A stretch of 64,000 nucleotides of DNA, from the NCBI RefSeq assembly GCF_026013415.1, contig NZ_JAPDOK010000005.1, positions 186,001 through 250,000 on the forward strand. The letters run 5' to 3'. The notes beneath the pieces were generated by a model. The model saw only the letters and a list, made by a program, of their open reading frames with translations. It did not search any database and was not told the DNA's origin. This DNA comes from Sphingomonas caeni (lineage in GTDB: Bacteria; Pseudomonadota; Alphaproteobacteria; Sphingomonadales; Sphingomonadaceae). Below, piece by piece: positions 17,090 to 25,299 of this stretch. The position numbers and the translations under genes were made by a program. Within the stretch, counting starts at the first letter, position 1. Each line of letters begins with the position of its first letter.

Positions 17090-18298
17090 TCAAACGCCCA
17101 CGAGAATCTCCCGCACCGCCGGATGCCCCAGAAACGCGCTCGGACTGGCGCTCGCCCCATAGGCCCCCGAGGCGAATACCGCGATCACATCCCCCACCTC
17201 CGCCCGCGGCAGCGCCACCCGGTCCGCCAGCCGGTCGAGCGGGGTGCAGAGCGGCCCCACCACCGACACCACTTCCTCCGCCTCCGCGCCGATCCGCCCG
17301 GCCACCGCGACCGGGTAGTTCCGCCGCACCACCGTGCCGAAATTGCCCGTCGCGGCGAGATGGTGGTTGAGCCCGCCGTCCACCACCAGGAACGTCTCGC
17401 CCCCGCTCTCCTTGCGGTCGACAACACGCGCCAGATAGATGCCCGCCTCGCCCACCAGCCAGCGCCCCAGCTCGACCGCGAAGCGCGTGGCGGAGAGGAT
17501 GGTCGGTCGGCGGTCGAGCTGCTGGCCGAGCGAGCGGCCGATCGCTTCGACATTCACGGACACGTCGCCCGCGAAATAGGGGATGCCGAAGCCGCCGCCG
17601 AGATTGACCAGCGGCGGCGGCGAATCCACCTCTTCGGCGAGGCGGCCCGCCAGCGCGACGGTCGCCGCCTGCGTCTCGCTGATCGCCGCAGTATCGAGCG
17701 ACTGCGATCCGGCGAAGATATGGAAGCCGCGCCACTCCGCCCCCGCCGATCCGATGCGTTTCACCAGCGCCGTCACCCGCGAGGCATCGACGCCGAACGG
17801 TGAGGCCCGCCCGCCCATCCGCATTCCCGAACCGCGCAGTTCGAAATCGGGGTTCACCCTGACGGCAAGCCGCGGGACCTTGCCCAGCCGCTCCGCGATC
17901 GCGAAGGCGCGGCTCGCCTCGCCTTCCGATTCGAGGTTGATCGTGGCGCCCGCCACGATCGCCGCCTCGATCTCGGCATCGCGCTTGCCGGGCCCGGCGA
18001 AACTCATCGATTTTGACGTCATGACCGCAGTCACTTTTTCGAGCTCGCCCGCCGAGGCGACGTCCATGCCATCGACAAGCGGCGCGATCGCGCTCAACAA
18101 TGGGGCATAAGGGTTTGCCTTCACGGCATAATGTATGCCTACACCACTCGGGAGCGCCGCCCGCAGCCGCGCGATCCGTGCACGCACGATCCCGAAGTCA
18201 TACGCATAGAGCGGGGTGCTGCCAGCTTGCGCGATCCACTCGGCAAGCGGCAATTCGCGCGCGGCGAACTCGGGCGGGATGGGTCCGCTGGCCTTCAC
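17090..18298 (-). CDS. PLP-dependent decarboxylase, exosortase A-associated
   Basis: A 402-residue fold-type III decarboxylase (ornithine/diaminopimelate decarboxylase superfamily). Lys60 in HYAVKANPY should bind pyridoxal phosphate; NLGGGFGIPY is the glycine-rich phosphate site and VGPLCTPLDR holds the conserved cysteine used by the partner subunit of the dimer. It belongs to the exosortase-linked subfamily (TIGR03099), whose substrate is unknown. The GTG start at 18298 overlaps the stop of the upstream gene (GTGA); the open frame extends further upstream, but only through that gene. Together with the ligase, ACP and hydrolases it appears to form a small-molecule pathway. Confidence 0.92.
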   Translation of the reverse strand: MKASGPIPPEFAARELPLAEWIAQAGSTPLYAYDFGIVRARIARLRAALPSGVGIHYAVKANPYAPLLSAIAPLVDGMDVASAGELEKVTAVMTSKSMSFAGPGKRDAEIEAAIVAGATINLESEGEASRAFAIAERLGKVPRLAVRVNPDFELRGSGMRMGGRASPFGVDASRVTALVKRIGSAGAEWRGFHIFAGSQSLDTAAISETQAATVALAGRLAEEVDSPPPLVNLGGGFGIPYFAGDVSVNVEAIGRSLGQQLDRRPTILSATRFAVELGRWLVGEAGIYLARVVDRKESGGETFLVVDGGLNHHLAATGNFGTVVRRNYPVAVAGRIGAEAEEVVSVVGPLCTPLDRLADRVALPRAEVGDVIAVFASGAYGASASPSAFLGHPAVREILVGV

Positions 18299-18741
18299 GA
18301 CTTGCGCCGCTCCATGCCCTCGCAGGCGACATGGACGAAGGCGACATTGCCCAGCTTGAACCCCGCGTTGCGGGAAATCGGTTCCTGGATGCCCTGCCCG
18401 CGCGGCGCGCGGCTGAACTTCACCCCGGCCCCTTCCGCGGTGGCGGCGACTTCGTCGATCATGAGCGTTTGGGGATCGATTGGGCCGCCGCCCACCGTGT
18501 AGGGCCAGTTGCCGTCGGGCGTGTGGAGGAAGCCCTGTGCCGAAAGCCGAACCATGGTGTAGCCACCCTTGTAGCAACCGATGACCGGGCCCTTGTCCGG
18601 CATCATCCAGTGCTGGATCACGAGCCCGCTGTTCCAGATCAACGCCAGCGCTGCCAGCGCGACCACCCCCAGGATGATCGCGCCGCGGCGCTTGATCGCC
18701 ACCATCGCGGTATCATCCGGCGCGTCCACGGGTTCCGTCAT
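18295..18741 (-). CDS. Uncharacterised single-pass membrane protein between ligase and decarboxylase
   Basis: A 148-residue protein that I do not recognise. Residues about 18-40 form one hydrophobic segment (AIILGVVALAALALIW) after a short charged N-terminus with a KRR cluster, so the remaining roughly 105 residues probably face the periplasm. It contains three cysteines (in IGCYKGGY and HVACEGM). Its ATG overlaps the ligase stop and its TGA overlaps the decarboxylase start, so it is translationally coupled on both sides and should act in the same pathway. No enzyme motif is visible. A role as a membrane anchor or transfer partner is conjecture. Confidence 0.75.
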   Translation of the reverse strand: MTEPVDAPDDTAMVAIKRRGAIILGVVALAALALIWNSGLVIQHWMMPDKGPVIGCYKGGYTMVRLSAQGFLHTPDGNWPYTVGGGPIDPQTLMIDEVAATAEGAGVKFSRAPRGQGIQEPISRNAGFKLGNVAFVHVACEGMERRKS

Positions 18742-20240
18742 GGTGCCTGCTCCAATTCCTGCCGGATTGCCGCCCGGTCCAGCTTCCCATTGGCGTTCCT
18801 CGGCAGCTCCCCGCGCCACTCATACCGCACCGGCTGCATGAAGCTCGGCAGCTCGCGCCGCAGCCGGTCGCGCAAATCCGCCTCCCGCGCGCCATCGCCG
18901 CGCGCCACCACCACGATCGCCTGCCCCAGCCGTTCGTCCCTGACCCCGAACGCCGCCGCCTCGGCCGCCTCGCCGCCCGAAAGCACCGCTTCCTCGATCT
19001 CGGTAGGGCTGATCCGGTTGCCGGCCGACTTGATCATCTCGTCGTCGCGCCCGACGAAGCGGAGCAGCCCGTCCGCGCCCTCGATCACAGTGTCCCCCGA
19101 CCATACCGCCATGCCCCCGCTTGTGGCGTAATCCGGCGCGGGACGGAAGCGCTGCGCGGTGCGCTCGGCATCCTGCCAATAGCCCTGCGCGACCAGCGGC
19201 CCGGCATGGACCAATTCCCCGGTCTCGCCCGGCGCGGCGCGGCTGCCGTCGGGGCGCACCACCAGAATCTCGGCAAAGGGAATGGCGCGGCCCACCGAGT
19301 CCGGATTGGCATCGACCAGGGCGGGATCGAGGAAGGTCGAGCGGAACGCCTCGGTGAGCCCGTACATCGGATAGAGATCGGCGTTCGGGAAGCGTTCGCG
19401 CAGCCCTTTGACCATGCCCCGCGTCAAGGCCCCGCCCGAATTGGTCAACCGCCGGAGCTTGCCCGCGGTCTCGCCCCACTCGGCCTCGAGCAGCTGCACC
19501 CAGAGTGGCGGCACTCCCGCCAGCGTGGTCGCATCGTACCGCTCGACCGCCTTCACCACATCGCGCGCGGTCAGATAGTCGAGCGGGATCACCCGGCCGC
19601 CGGCGCGCCAGGTCGAGAGCAGCTGGTTCTGACCATAGTCGAAGCTGAGCGGAAGTACGCACAGCACGCGATCTTCAGATCTTATCTGAAGATAATGGGA
19701 TACACTCACCGCTCCCAACCATAAATTGGCGTGGCTGAGCATCACCCCCTTGGGTTTTCCGGTCGACCCCGAGGTATAGAGGATCGCCGCCAGCGCATCG
19801 GGATCGGCGGCGGACGCGGGCATGGCGTCGCTGCCCGTCAGTTCCTCCTCGGTCACGATCCGGCAGTCCGCCGGCATGTCGCCAGGCTCAAGCGTCTCGA
19901 TCCGCGCCGCCTGCGTCACCAGCAACCGCGAACCCGAATCGGTCAGGATATGCGCTACCTGCGCGCGCTTGAGCACCGGATTGACCGGCACATGCACTAG
20001 CCCCGCCCGCGGCGCGGCGAGCGGCATCAGGCAGGCGGTGCGCGTCTTGGGCAGCCAGCTCGCCACCCGATCGCCCGGCTTCAGCCCCTGCCCGCTGAGC
20101 CAATGCGCCATGCCCCCCACGGCGGCTTCCAGCCCGGCATAGGTGAGCGTGCCCGCGCGATCCTCCAGCGCAATGTCCCCCGCCGCCCCGCATCCGGGGA
20201 GCGTATCGATCGGCCTCGGCACGGGATCGAGCGGAACCAT
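18738..20240 (-). CDS. Acyl-CoA/acyl-ACP ligase (AMP-forming), exosortase A-associated
   Basis: A 500-residue adenylate-forming enzyme. The phosphate-binding loop LYTSGSTGKPKG lies at about 164-175, with YPMYGLTEA further on, and the C-terminal domain contains GRDDEMIKSAGNRISPTEIEE-type sequence and the catalytic lysine in NANGKLDR near the end. This is the exosortase-linked ligase family (TIGR03098). It should activate a carboxylic acid as an adenylate and pass it to the thiol of the carrier protein encoded divergently 74 bases away, or to CoA. The acid is unknown. Confidence 0.92.
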   Translation of the reverse strand: MVPLDPVPRPIDTLPGCGAAGDIALEDRAGTLTYAGLEAAVGGMAHWLSGQGLKPGDRVASWLPKTRTACLMPLAAPRAGLVHVPVNPVLKRAQVAHILTDSGSRLLVTQAARIETLEPGDMPADCRIVTEEELTGSDAMPASAADPDALAAILYTSGSTGKPKGVMLSHANLWLGAVSVSHYLQIRSEDRVLCVLPLSFDYGQNQLLSTWRAGGRVIPLDYLTARDVVKAVERYDATTLAGVPPLWVQLLEAEWGETAGKLRRLTNSGGALTRGMVKGLRERFPNADLYPMYGLTEAFRSTFLDPALVDANPDSVGRAIPFAEILVVRPDGSRAAPGETGELVHAGPLVAQGYWQDAERTAQRFRPAPDYATSGGMAVWSGDTVIEGADGLLRFVGRDDEMIKSAGNRISPTEIEEAVLSGGEAAEAAAFGVRDERLGQAIVVVARGDGAREADLRDRLRRELPSFMQPVRYEWRGELPRNANGKLDRAAIRQELEQAP

Positions 20241-20314
20241 GCGCTACCCTTAGCCTTGGCAGCACGCGCGCCAACCCTTACGGCAGCGAAAAAATATACG
20301 CAGGGAAGATCATC

Positions 20315-20587
20315 GTGCTGCCCGACGGGAAGCTGGAAGTCGAAAATGCCGTGCGCGCGGTGCTCCGCGACGTGCTGGGGCTCAGCGAAGCGCGCGCCGC
20401 CGCGTTCCGCGAGGGCACGCCCTTGTTCGGGGCGCTGCCCGAACTCGATTCGCTCGCGGTCGCGGGGGTACTCACCGAGCTCGAGGATCGGCTGGGCATA
20501 TTGATCGAGGATGACGAGGTCGATGGCGAGATGCTCGAGACCTTTGGCGCACTGACCGAATTCGCCGCGGCCAAGGCGCTCAAATGA
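20315..20587 (+). CDS. Acyl carrier protein of the XrtA-associated small-molecule module
   Basis: A 90-residue carrier protein. The phosphopantetheine attachment site is the serine in PELDSLAVAGV (about residue 48), followed by an acidic helix typical of these proteins. The start is a GTG at 20315 behind GCAGGGAAG. The gene is divergent from the ligase and is followed, with a four-base overlap (ATGA), by the first hydrolase-fold gene. It probably carries the acyl group made by the ligase. Use in ordinary fatty acid synthesis is unlikely because the gene lacks fab neighbours. Confidence 0.9.
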   Translation: MLPDGKLEVENAVRAVLRDVLGLSEARAAAFREGTPLFGALPELDSLAVAGVLTELEDRLGILIEDDEVDGEMLETFGALTEFAAAKALK

Positions 20588-21204
20588 TCGATCATTACGA
20601 CTGGCCCGGCGGGCGCGAGGCGATGATGCGCTTCGGGCCTGCCGGCGGGCCGGTCGTGGTCGCGGCGCTCCCGCTCTTCGAGGAAGCGAACCGGACGCGG
20701 GCGTTCATGGTGACGATCCTGCGCGGGCTTGCCAGCCGGGGAATCGCGAGCGCGCTGCCCGACCTGCCAGGTCAGGGGGAGAGCCTGCTGCCGACCGGCG
20801 CGGCGAGGCTGGCGGCGATGCGCAATGCCTTTGCGGCCGTTCCGGGCGCCTATACGATCGCGATCCGCAGCGGCGCGCTGCTCGATGCGGGCGCGCGCAA
20901 GGGCCGCTGGCACCTGGCGCCCCAGCCAGGGGCCGATCTTGTGCGCGAACTCGAGCGGGTGCGGCAGGCTGGCGAGGCGGAGGATTTCGCCGGCAACATC
21001 ATCTCGCCGGAATTTCTCGTCGAGCTGGTGGGTGCGGAACCTGATCCTGCGCGCGTCGTCCGCCTGGAGAGCGATGCGCGGCCCGCCGATCTCACCGTCC
21101 CCGGCGCCCCGCAATGGCGCCGCGCCGAGCCCGACAACGACCTCGTCCTCGCCGCCCTGCTCGCCGACGATATCGCCGCCTGGATTCGCGCATGCGAAGG
21201 CTGA
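20584..21204 (+). CDS. Hydrolase-fold protein of the XrtA-associated module, degenerate elbow
   Basis: A 206-residue protein resembling an alpha/beta hydrolase: VVVAALPLFEEANRTR in the oxyanion position and ALPDLPGQGES in the next strand are typical of the exosortase-linked hydrolase 2 family (TIGR03101). The place of the nucleophile elbow is taken by AIRSGA (Ser96), which departs from the usual GxSxG, and I could not place a convincing catalytic histidine. It is also shorter than the roughly 260 residues usual for the family. It may be inactive, or use a modified site. Coupled by overlap to the ACP upstream and to the second hydrolase gene downstream. Confidence 0.7.
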   Translation: MIDHYDWPGGREAMMRFGPAGGPVVVAALPLFEEANRTRAFMVTILRGLASRGIASALPDLPGQGESLLPTGAARLAAMRNAFAAVPGAYTIAIRSGALLDAGARKGRWHLAPQPGADLVRELERVRQAGEAEDFAGNIISPEFLVELVGAEPDPARVVRLESDARPADLTVPGAPQWRRAEPDNDLVLAALLADDIAAWIRACEG

Positions 21205-21965
21205 TCGAATTCCCCTGCGCGGGCGAGACGCTGGTCGGCACGCTCGATGAGGCCGCGGGCGGCACCGGCCTGCTGATCGTGTCCGGCGGCAACGAGATCC
21301 GCGCCGGGGCGCATCGCGGTATGGCGCTGCTTGGCGCACGCGTCGCGGCGGAGCTGGGCACACCGGTGTTCCGCTTCGATCGGCGCGGGATCGGCGATTC
21401 GTCGGGGGTCAATGGCGGGTTCGAATCGAGCGTCCAGGATATCGCCGCCGCTGCCGCGACCTTCACCGCTGAAGCGCCGCACGTCCGCCGCCTGATCGCA
21501 TTCGGCAATTGCGACGCGGCAACCGCGCTGGCGCTGTTCCACAGCGTCGCCGGGATCGATTCGCTGCTGCTCGCCAATCCCTGGGTGGTCGAGGCCGAGG
21601 GCGACCTCCCCCCCACCGCCGCGATCCGCGCGCGCTATGCCGAGCGGCTGCGCGATCCGAAGCAATGGGTGCGGCTGGTACGCGGTGGGGTCGATATCAA
21701 AAAATTAATCAGTGGCTTATCGAAGATTTCGCATAGCCAATCTGAGGAAAACTCGAACCTCGTCGCGCGTATGGCGGACGCGCTGGCCGCCAGCGGAACG
21801 CCCGTCACCATCCTGCTCGCCAAGGGCGACAACACCGCGATTGCCTTCCGCGCCGCGTGGAAGGGCTCGGCGCGCATCGAGGAATGCGACACCGCCAGCC
21901 ACAGCTTCGCGCATGAAGCCGACAAGGCGTGGCTGTTCGAACGGGTGAAGGAAGCGCTCGCTTAA
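21192..21965 (+). CDS. Exosortase A-associated hydrolase 1 (cysteine in nucleophile elbow)
   Basis: A 257-residue alpha/beta hydrolase of the exosortase-linked family TIGR03100. The elbow reads AFGNCDAAT, putting Cys107 where most hydrolases have serine, consistent with the GxCDAA pattern I know for this family. VFRFDRRGIGDS precedes it; an aspartate in AKGDNTA and a histidine in ASHSFAHE complete the likely triad. A cysteine nucleophile suggests acyl transfer or thioester chemistry rather than simple hydrolysis, perhaps release of the product from the carrier protein. The ATG at 21192 overlaps the preceding gene by 13 bases; the stop overlaps the convergent trxB stop. Confidence 0.88.
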   Translation: MRRLIEFPCAGETLVGTLDEAAGGTGLLIVSGGNEIRAGAHRGMALLGARVAAELGTPVFRFDRRGIGDSSGVNGGFESSVQDIAAAAATFTAEAPHVRRLIAFGNCDAATALALFHSVAGIDSLLLANPWVVEAEGDLPPTAAIRARYAERLRDPKQWVRLVRGGVDIKKLISGLSKISHSQSEENSNLVARMADALAASGTPVTILLAKGDNTAIAFRAAWKGSARIEECDTASHSFAHEADKAWLFERVKEALA

Positions 21966-22933
21966 GCGGGCGCGTGCGCCTTCGCTTCGAAGTCGGTTTC
22001 CGCGAGGAACCGCTCGGCATCCAGCGCCGCCATGCAGCCGGTTCCCGCAGCGGTCACCGCCTGGCGGTACACCTTGTCCATCACGTCGCCGCACGCGAAC
22101 ACGCCCGCCACGCTCGTCCGCGTGCTCCCGGTCTCGACCTTGATGTACGAATCCTCGTCGAGCTCGAGATGCCCACGGAACAGCTCGGTCGCCGGATGGT
22201 GCCCGATCGCGACGAAGCCGCCATCGACCTCGATCGTCGACAGCTCGCCCGTCACCGTATCGCGCAGCTCGATCCCGACCAGCCCGGCCACCCCGCCGCC
22301 ATCGATGAAGCGCTCGACCGCCTTGTTCCAAAGCACCTTGATCTTCTCGTTCGCGAACAGCCGGTCCTGCAGGATCTTCTCCGCGCGGAAACTGTCGCGC
22401 CGGTGGATCAGCGTGACGTCATGGCTATGGTTGGTGAGGTAAAGCGCCTCCTCGACCGCGGTATTGCCGCCGCCGATAACCGCGACCTTCTTGCCGCGAT
22501 AGAAGAAGCCGTCGCAGGTGGCGCAGGCGCTCACGCCCTTGCCCTGGAGCAATTTCTCCGAATCGAGCCCCAGCCATTTGGCCTGGGCGCCGGTGGCGAT
22601 CACCAGCACATCGCCGACATAGACCGTCCCGCCATCGCCCACGAGCCGGAAGGGCCGCTGCGACAGGTCGATCTCGACGATCGTGTCCCACATCATCTGC
22701 GCGCCGACATGCTCGGCCTGGGCCTGCATCTCCTCCATCAGCCAGGGGCCCTGGATGACGTCGCGGAAGCCGGGATAATTCTCGACATCGGTGGTGGTGG
22801 TCAGCTGACCGCCGGGCTGGATGCCCTGGACGACGATCGGGGCGAGCCCGGCGCGCGCGCCATAGATGGCGGCGGAGAGCCCGGCGGGCCCCGAACCGAG
22901 GATGAGCATACGGGTGGAATGGGTAGCGGTCAT
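21962..22933 (-). CDS. trxB: Thioredoxin-disulfide reductase
   Basis: A 323-residue flavoprotein that reduces thioredoxin with NADPH. GSGPAGLSAAIY (residues 13-24) binds FAD, CATC (147-150) is the redox-active disulfide, VIGGGNTAVEEALYL is the NADPH site, and the C-terminal ACGDVMDKVYRQAVTAAG motif contacts FAD. Length and motif order are standard. I prefer the ATG at 22933 over one at 22990, since the extra 19 residues are not usual for the family. It is a housekeeping gene and converges on the hydrolase gene with overlapping stops. Confidence 0.97.
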   Translation of the reverse strand: MTATHSTRMLILGSGPAGLSAAIYGARAGLAPIVVQGIQPGGQLTTTTDVENYPGFRDVIQGPWLMEEMQAQAEHVGAQMMWDTIVEIDLSQRPFRLVGDGGTVYVGDVLVIATGAQAKWLGLDSEKLLQGKGVSACATCDGFFYRGKKVAVIGGGNTAVEEALYLTNHSHDVTLIHRRDSFRAEKILQDRLFANEKIKVLWNKAVERFIDGGGVAGLVGIELRDTVTGELSTIEVDGGFVAIGHHPATELFRGHLELDEDSYIKVETGSTRTSVAGVFACGDVMDKVYRQAVTAAGTGCMAALDAERFLAETDFEAKAHAPA

Positions 22934-23061
22934 GAGTCCATCTAGGGTGTGCGCGTGCTCGTGCGCAACAGATTGGACTCGACTATCCACAGCGCAATTG
23001 CGCGGGGACGAACCTTATGTTTCGCGCCCGATAGCCGGGCTGCGCACGGGTTCACACTGGG

Positions 23062-23196
23062 TCAGAGCACCAGCCAGACCAGCGCGCCCCAGAAGAGGAA
23101 CGACACGGTGACCGCGATCAGCAGGCCGCCCCCCGGCGGCATGGTGCGATCGTCGCGTTCGATCATCGACGGCGGTATTTCCTGTAGCGACCTCAT
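23062..23196 (-). CDS. Small membrane peptide, 44 residues
   Basis: A short open frame with a very strong ribosome site (GGAGGTGGGGAGT) directly before the ATG at 23196. The product has a charged N-terminal half (ERDDR) and one C-terminal hydrophobic segment (LLIAVTVSFLFWGALVWLVL) and stops right after it, so it is probably a single-pass inner-membrane peptide. No family recognised. The open frame reaches further upstream to 23295, but that extension lacks a ribosome site. It lies alone between trxB and the tyrosinase gene, all on the minus strand. Confidence 0.6.
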   Translation of the reverse strand: MRSLQEIPPSMIERDDRTMPPGGGLLIAVTVSFLFWGALVWLVL

Positions 23197-23306
23197 ACTC
23201 CCCACCTCCATTGTGGGATCATTCTCCTGCAACTTCCTTTTAGAACCGTTGCTGAACCGATGTCGTTCCGGGAAAGATGCGATCGGGGTTCGCACGGAGG
23301 GGGCCG

Positions 23307-24731
23307 TTAACCCTCCAGTGCGCCCTCGATCCGGTAACGGCCGATGCCGATCACCTTGCCTGCGGGCGCGCCATCGGCGTTGATGCGGACGAAGCTGAGA
23401 GCGAGCGTGGGCGTCTTCAGCGCACCCTGCTCGCTCACGAGCCGCTTGACGACCTCGGTCGCGGGGATCTCGATCCGCGCGGCGCCCATGCCGGCATGGT
23501 GCATGGCGGCGGCGATCTGGAACGGGCCGATCGTGCCGAGCAGCCGGCGCTCGTCCTCGTCAAAGCCCTGGCCGGTGAGCCCCGCATAGATTTTGTAGAA
23601 GAAGCCGCCCTCGGTGCCGATTTCGGTGAGCGTCACCTCCTCGAGCACGAGCACCAGCTGCTCGCGCACCGATTCGAGCTCGGGGGGCGGCGCGGCGTTG
23701 GCGCGCTTGCCGCCGCCGGGCGCGGCCCCCACCCGCGGGATCGGCGGCGCGGCGCCCTCCAGCCGGTGGACGGTGACGAGCGGCGTACCGACCGTCACCG
23801 ACTCCTCGCCGAGCGACAGTTCCTCCGCGCCGGTGTTCCCCAACAGGCGTGGCCCCGGCGCGGCCCCCACCCGCGGCAGCGGCACCCCGCCCTCGGCCCC
23901 CGGCGCCACGCTTCGCACGATCGGCGGCGGTGGGGCGGGCAGCGCCAGATCGGCATAGCGATAGCCGAGCGCCTCGCACCCGAGCGCACGGTTGCGATCG
24001 AAGACCAGCCCCGCGGGAAACTCGAACCGCCCCTTCCAGTAATCGGCTTGCGGAGGCGGCATCGTCCGCCCCTGCCCCGCCGCGATCCAGGCCGACCAGA
24101 GCCGATCGACATTGGCGTGGTGGAGCCAGAAGAGCAGATCGAGCGGCGACTGCATCGTCGCCATCTTGCCGCCGACCAGATTATGGACATTGTTGTGCGG
24201 CGATCCCTCGATCTTCGCCTCGAACGCGCCATCGAGCCCGCGCTGGAACGCGGTCACCCCGGGCTGGAACGCCGCATAGCCCAGCGCCGGCTTCACCCCG
24301 CTCCCCTTGCGCGGCTCGTAGAGCGGGTTGGAGACGCCATTGCCCTTGGTGAACTCGGCCGGGATCGCGGGCGCGGCGAAATAGTCCCAATAGGGTAGCC
24401 GCAGCGCATCCACCCCCGAAAGCTCGCGCAGCTTCGCCTCGAACAGGAACAGATAGCCGCGGTGCCAGGCGAGGAAATAGTCCTTCCCGTGCGGGCAGAA
24501 ATGCTGGTGGATATCCGCCCAGAAGCGCAGGTTGTCGGGGCTTTCGGGGTCGGTATCGGCCTTGAGCTTGCCCACCGCCTTCACGAACGCGGCGTAATGC
24601 GGGCCCTTGGCGAAGCTGCTCCACGGCTCGCGCGGACGCACGGCGGGCGGCACGAACCCCGCGACCGGCCCCAGCGCTGTCCCGGCCCCGACTGCCGCCA
24701 ATGCCCCCAATATGGCGCGCCGATCCAGCAT
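23307..24731 (-). CDS. Exported tyrosinase family copper protein
   Basis: A 474-residue protein with a Tat-like leader (LDRRAILGALAAVGAG). The tyrosinase copper-binding domain is clear: the CuA region holds His75, His77, His81 and His90 (DIHQHFCPHG, LAWHRGYLFLFE), and the CuB region has SPHNNVHN and LLFWLHHANVDRLW. Tyrosinases oxidise phenols to quinones. The part beyond about residue 270 is a proline-rich linker, containing PRVGAAPG twice, then a beta-rich domain of unknown role. The start at 24731 follows GGGGGAACGTG; an earlier in-frame ATG at 24806 would spoil the leader. No operon partner is obvious. Confidence 0.9.
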   Translation of the reverse strand: MLDRRAILGALAAVGAGTALGPVAGFVPPAVRPREPWSSFAKGPHYAAFVKAVGKLKADTDPESPDNLRFWADIHQHFCPHGKDYFLAWHRGYLFLFEAKLRELSGVDALRLPYWDYFAAPAIPAEFTKGNGVSNPLYEPRKGSGVKPALGYAAFQPGVTAFQRGLDGAFEAKIEGSPHNNVHNLVGGKMATMQSPLDLLFWLHHANVDRLWSAWIAAGQGRTMPPPQADYWKGRFEFPAGLVFDRNRALGCEALGYRYADLALPAPPPPIVRSVAPGAEGGVPLPRVGAAPGPRLLGNTGAEELSLGEESVTVGTPLVTVHRLEGAAPPIPRVGAAPGGGKRANAAPPPELESVREQLVLVLEEVTLTEIGTEGGFFYKIYAGLTGQGFDEDERRLLGTIGPFQIAAAMHHAGMGAARIEIPATEVVKRLVSEQGALKTPTLALSFVRINADGAPAGKVIGIGRYRIEGALEG

Positions 24732-24819
24732 CACGTTCCCCCGATTCGTGGCGGGCATCATGGCAGGCGGTGGGAAGAATGATAGCGGAGCACTGCCCGC
24801 CCCCATCGCTGGCGCGCCA

Positions 24820-25076
24820 GGCTGGGCCGTCCCAGCATGTGAAAGTTGACACTAGCTTCACACTATCGCGCATCTTCACGGTCCTGCGGCTTGTGTGGCT
24901 CAGACGTCCCGGCATGTGAAAGGTAACACTAGGGTGACACTGGTCGGCGGGTTCTCCGCCGCGCAGTTCCTGGGCGAATGCGCTTCATTCGCTTCGTGAG
25001 GATCGAGTCAAAGAGCGGCCGGAGCGACCGGCACGGCGAGCCAAGCAGGCGAAATCCTACATTGCAAGACCTTGGG
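24820..25076 (+). repeat. Two-block dispersed repeat, copy 1
   Basis: Block A (24820-24872, GCTGGGCCGTCCCAGCATGT and onward to ACTATCGCGCAT) is repeated almost base for base, inverted, at 47762-47815. Block B (about 25005-25076, including GCCAAGCAGGCGAAATCCTA) is repeated inverted at 47632-47710. Order and relative orientation of the blocks are the same in both copies, but the spacer differs (about 130 against 50 bases). Here part of block A is also duplicated at about 24904-24940. It has no long reading frame of its own. Likely a non-autonomous element or a shared regulatory leader. Confidence 0.8.
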
Positions 25077-25283
25077 CGACAGGCTCGATCGGCCGCACAA
25101 GCTGAGATGGCATCGCCGCCCAACCCCTCTGTATTCCATCCTGCCTGGTCCGGCGCTGACTAGGAGTGACGTCCCTATCGGAACTGAAATCTGGGTCGAA
25201 TGAATACCGAGATCGGGTCGGTCGCGGTCTGTCGGCGAAAGACCGGAAATGGGTGGTTAGCGGACGTCCATTGACTTTCGTAT

Positions 25284-25299
25284 TTTCCTAATTAGGAAA
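25284..25299. promoter_or_regulatory. Palindromic operator before the ArsR-family gene
   Basis: A perfect 16-base palindrome, TTTCCTAATTAGGAAA, ends 6 bases before the ATG of the ArsR-type gene. A possible -35 element TTGACT lies at 25271-25276 just upstream. Position and symmetry fit an autoregulatory operator bound by the dimeric repressor encoded next to it, where binding would block both transcription and ribosome access. Confidence 0.75.

Noticed and set aside
17037..17735. An N-terminal extension of the TonB receptor frame by 233 codons
   Set aside because: It only reads through the decarboxylase gene in another frame; the signal peptide begins at 17036.
24841..24872. TTGACA in block A read as a -35 promoter box
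   Set aside because: The nearest -10-like TATCGC is only about 12 bases away, too close for a standard promoter; left as part of the repeat.
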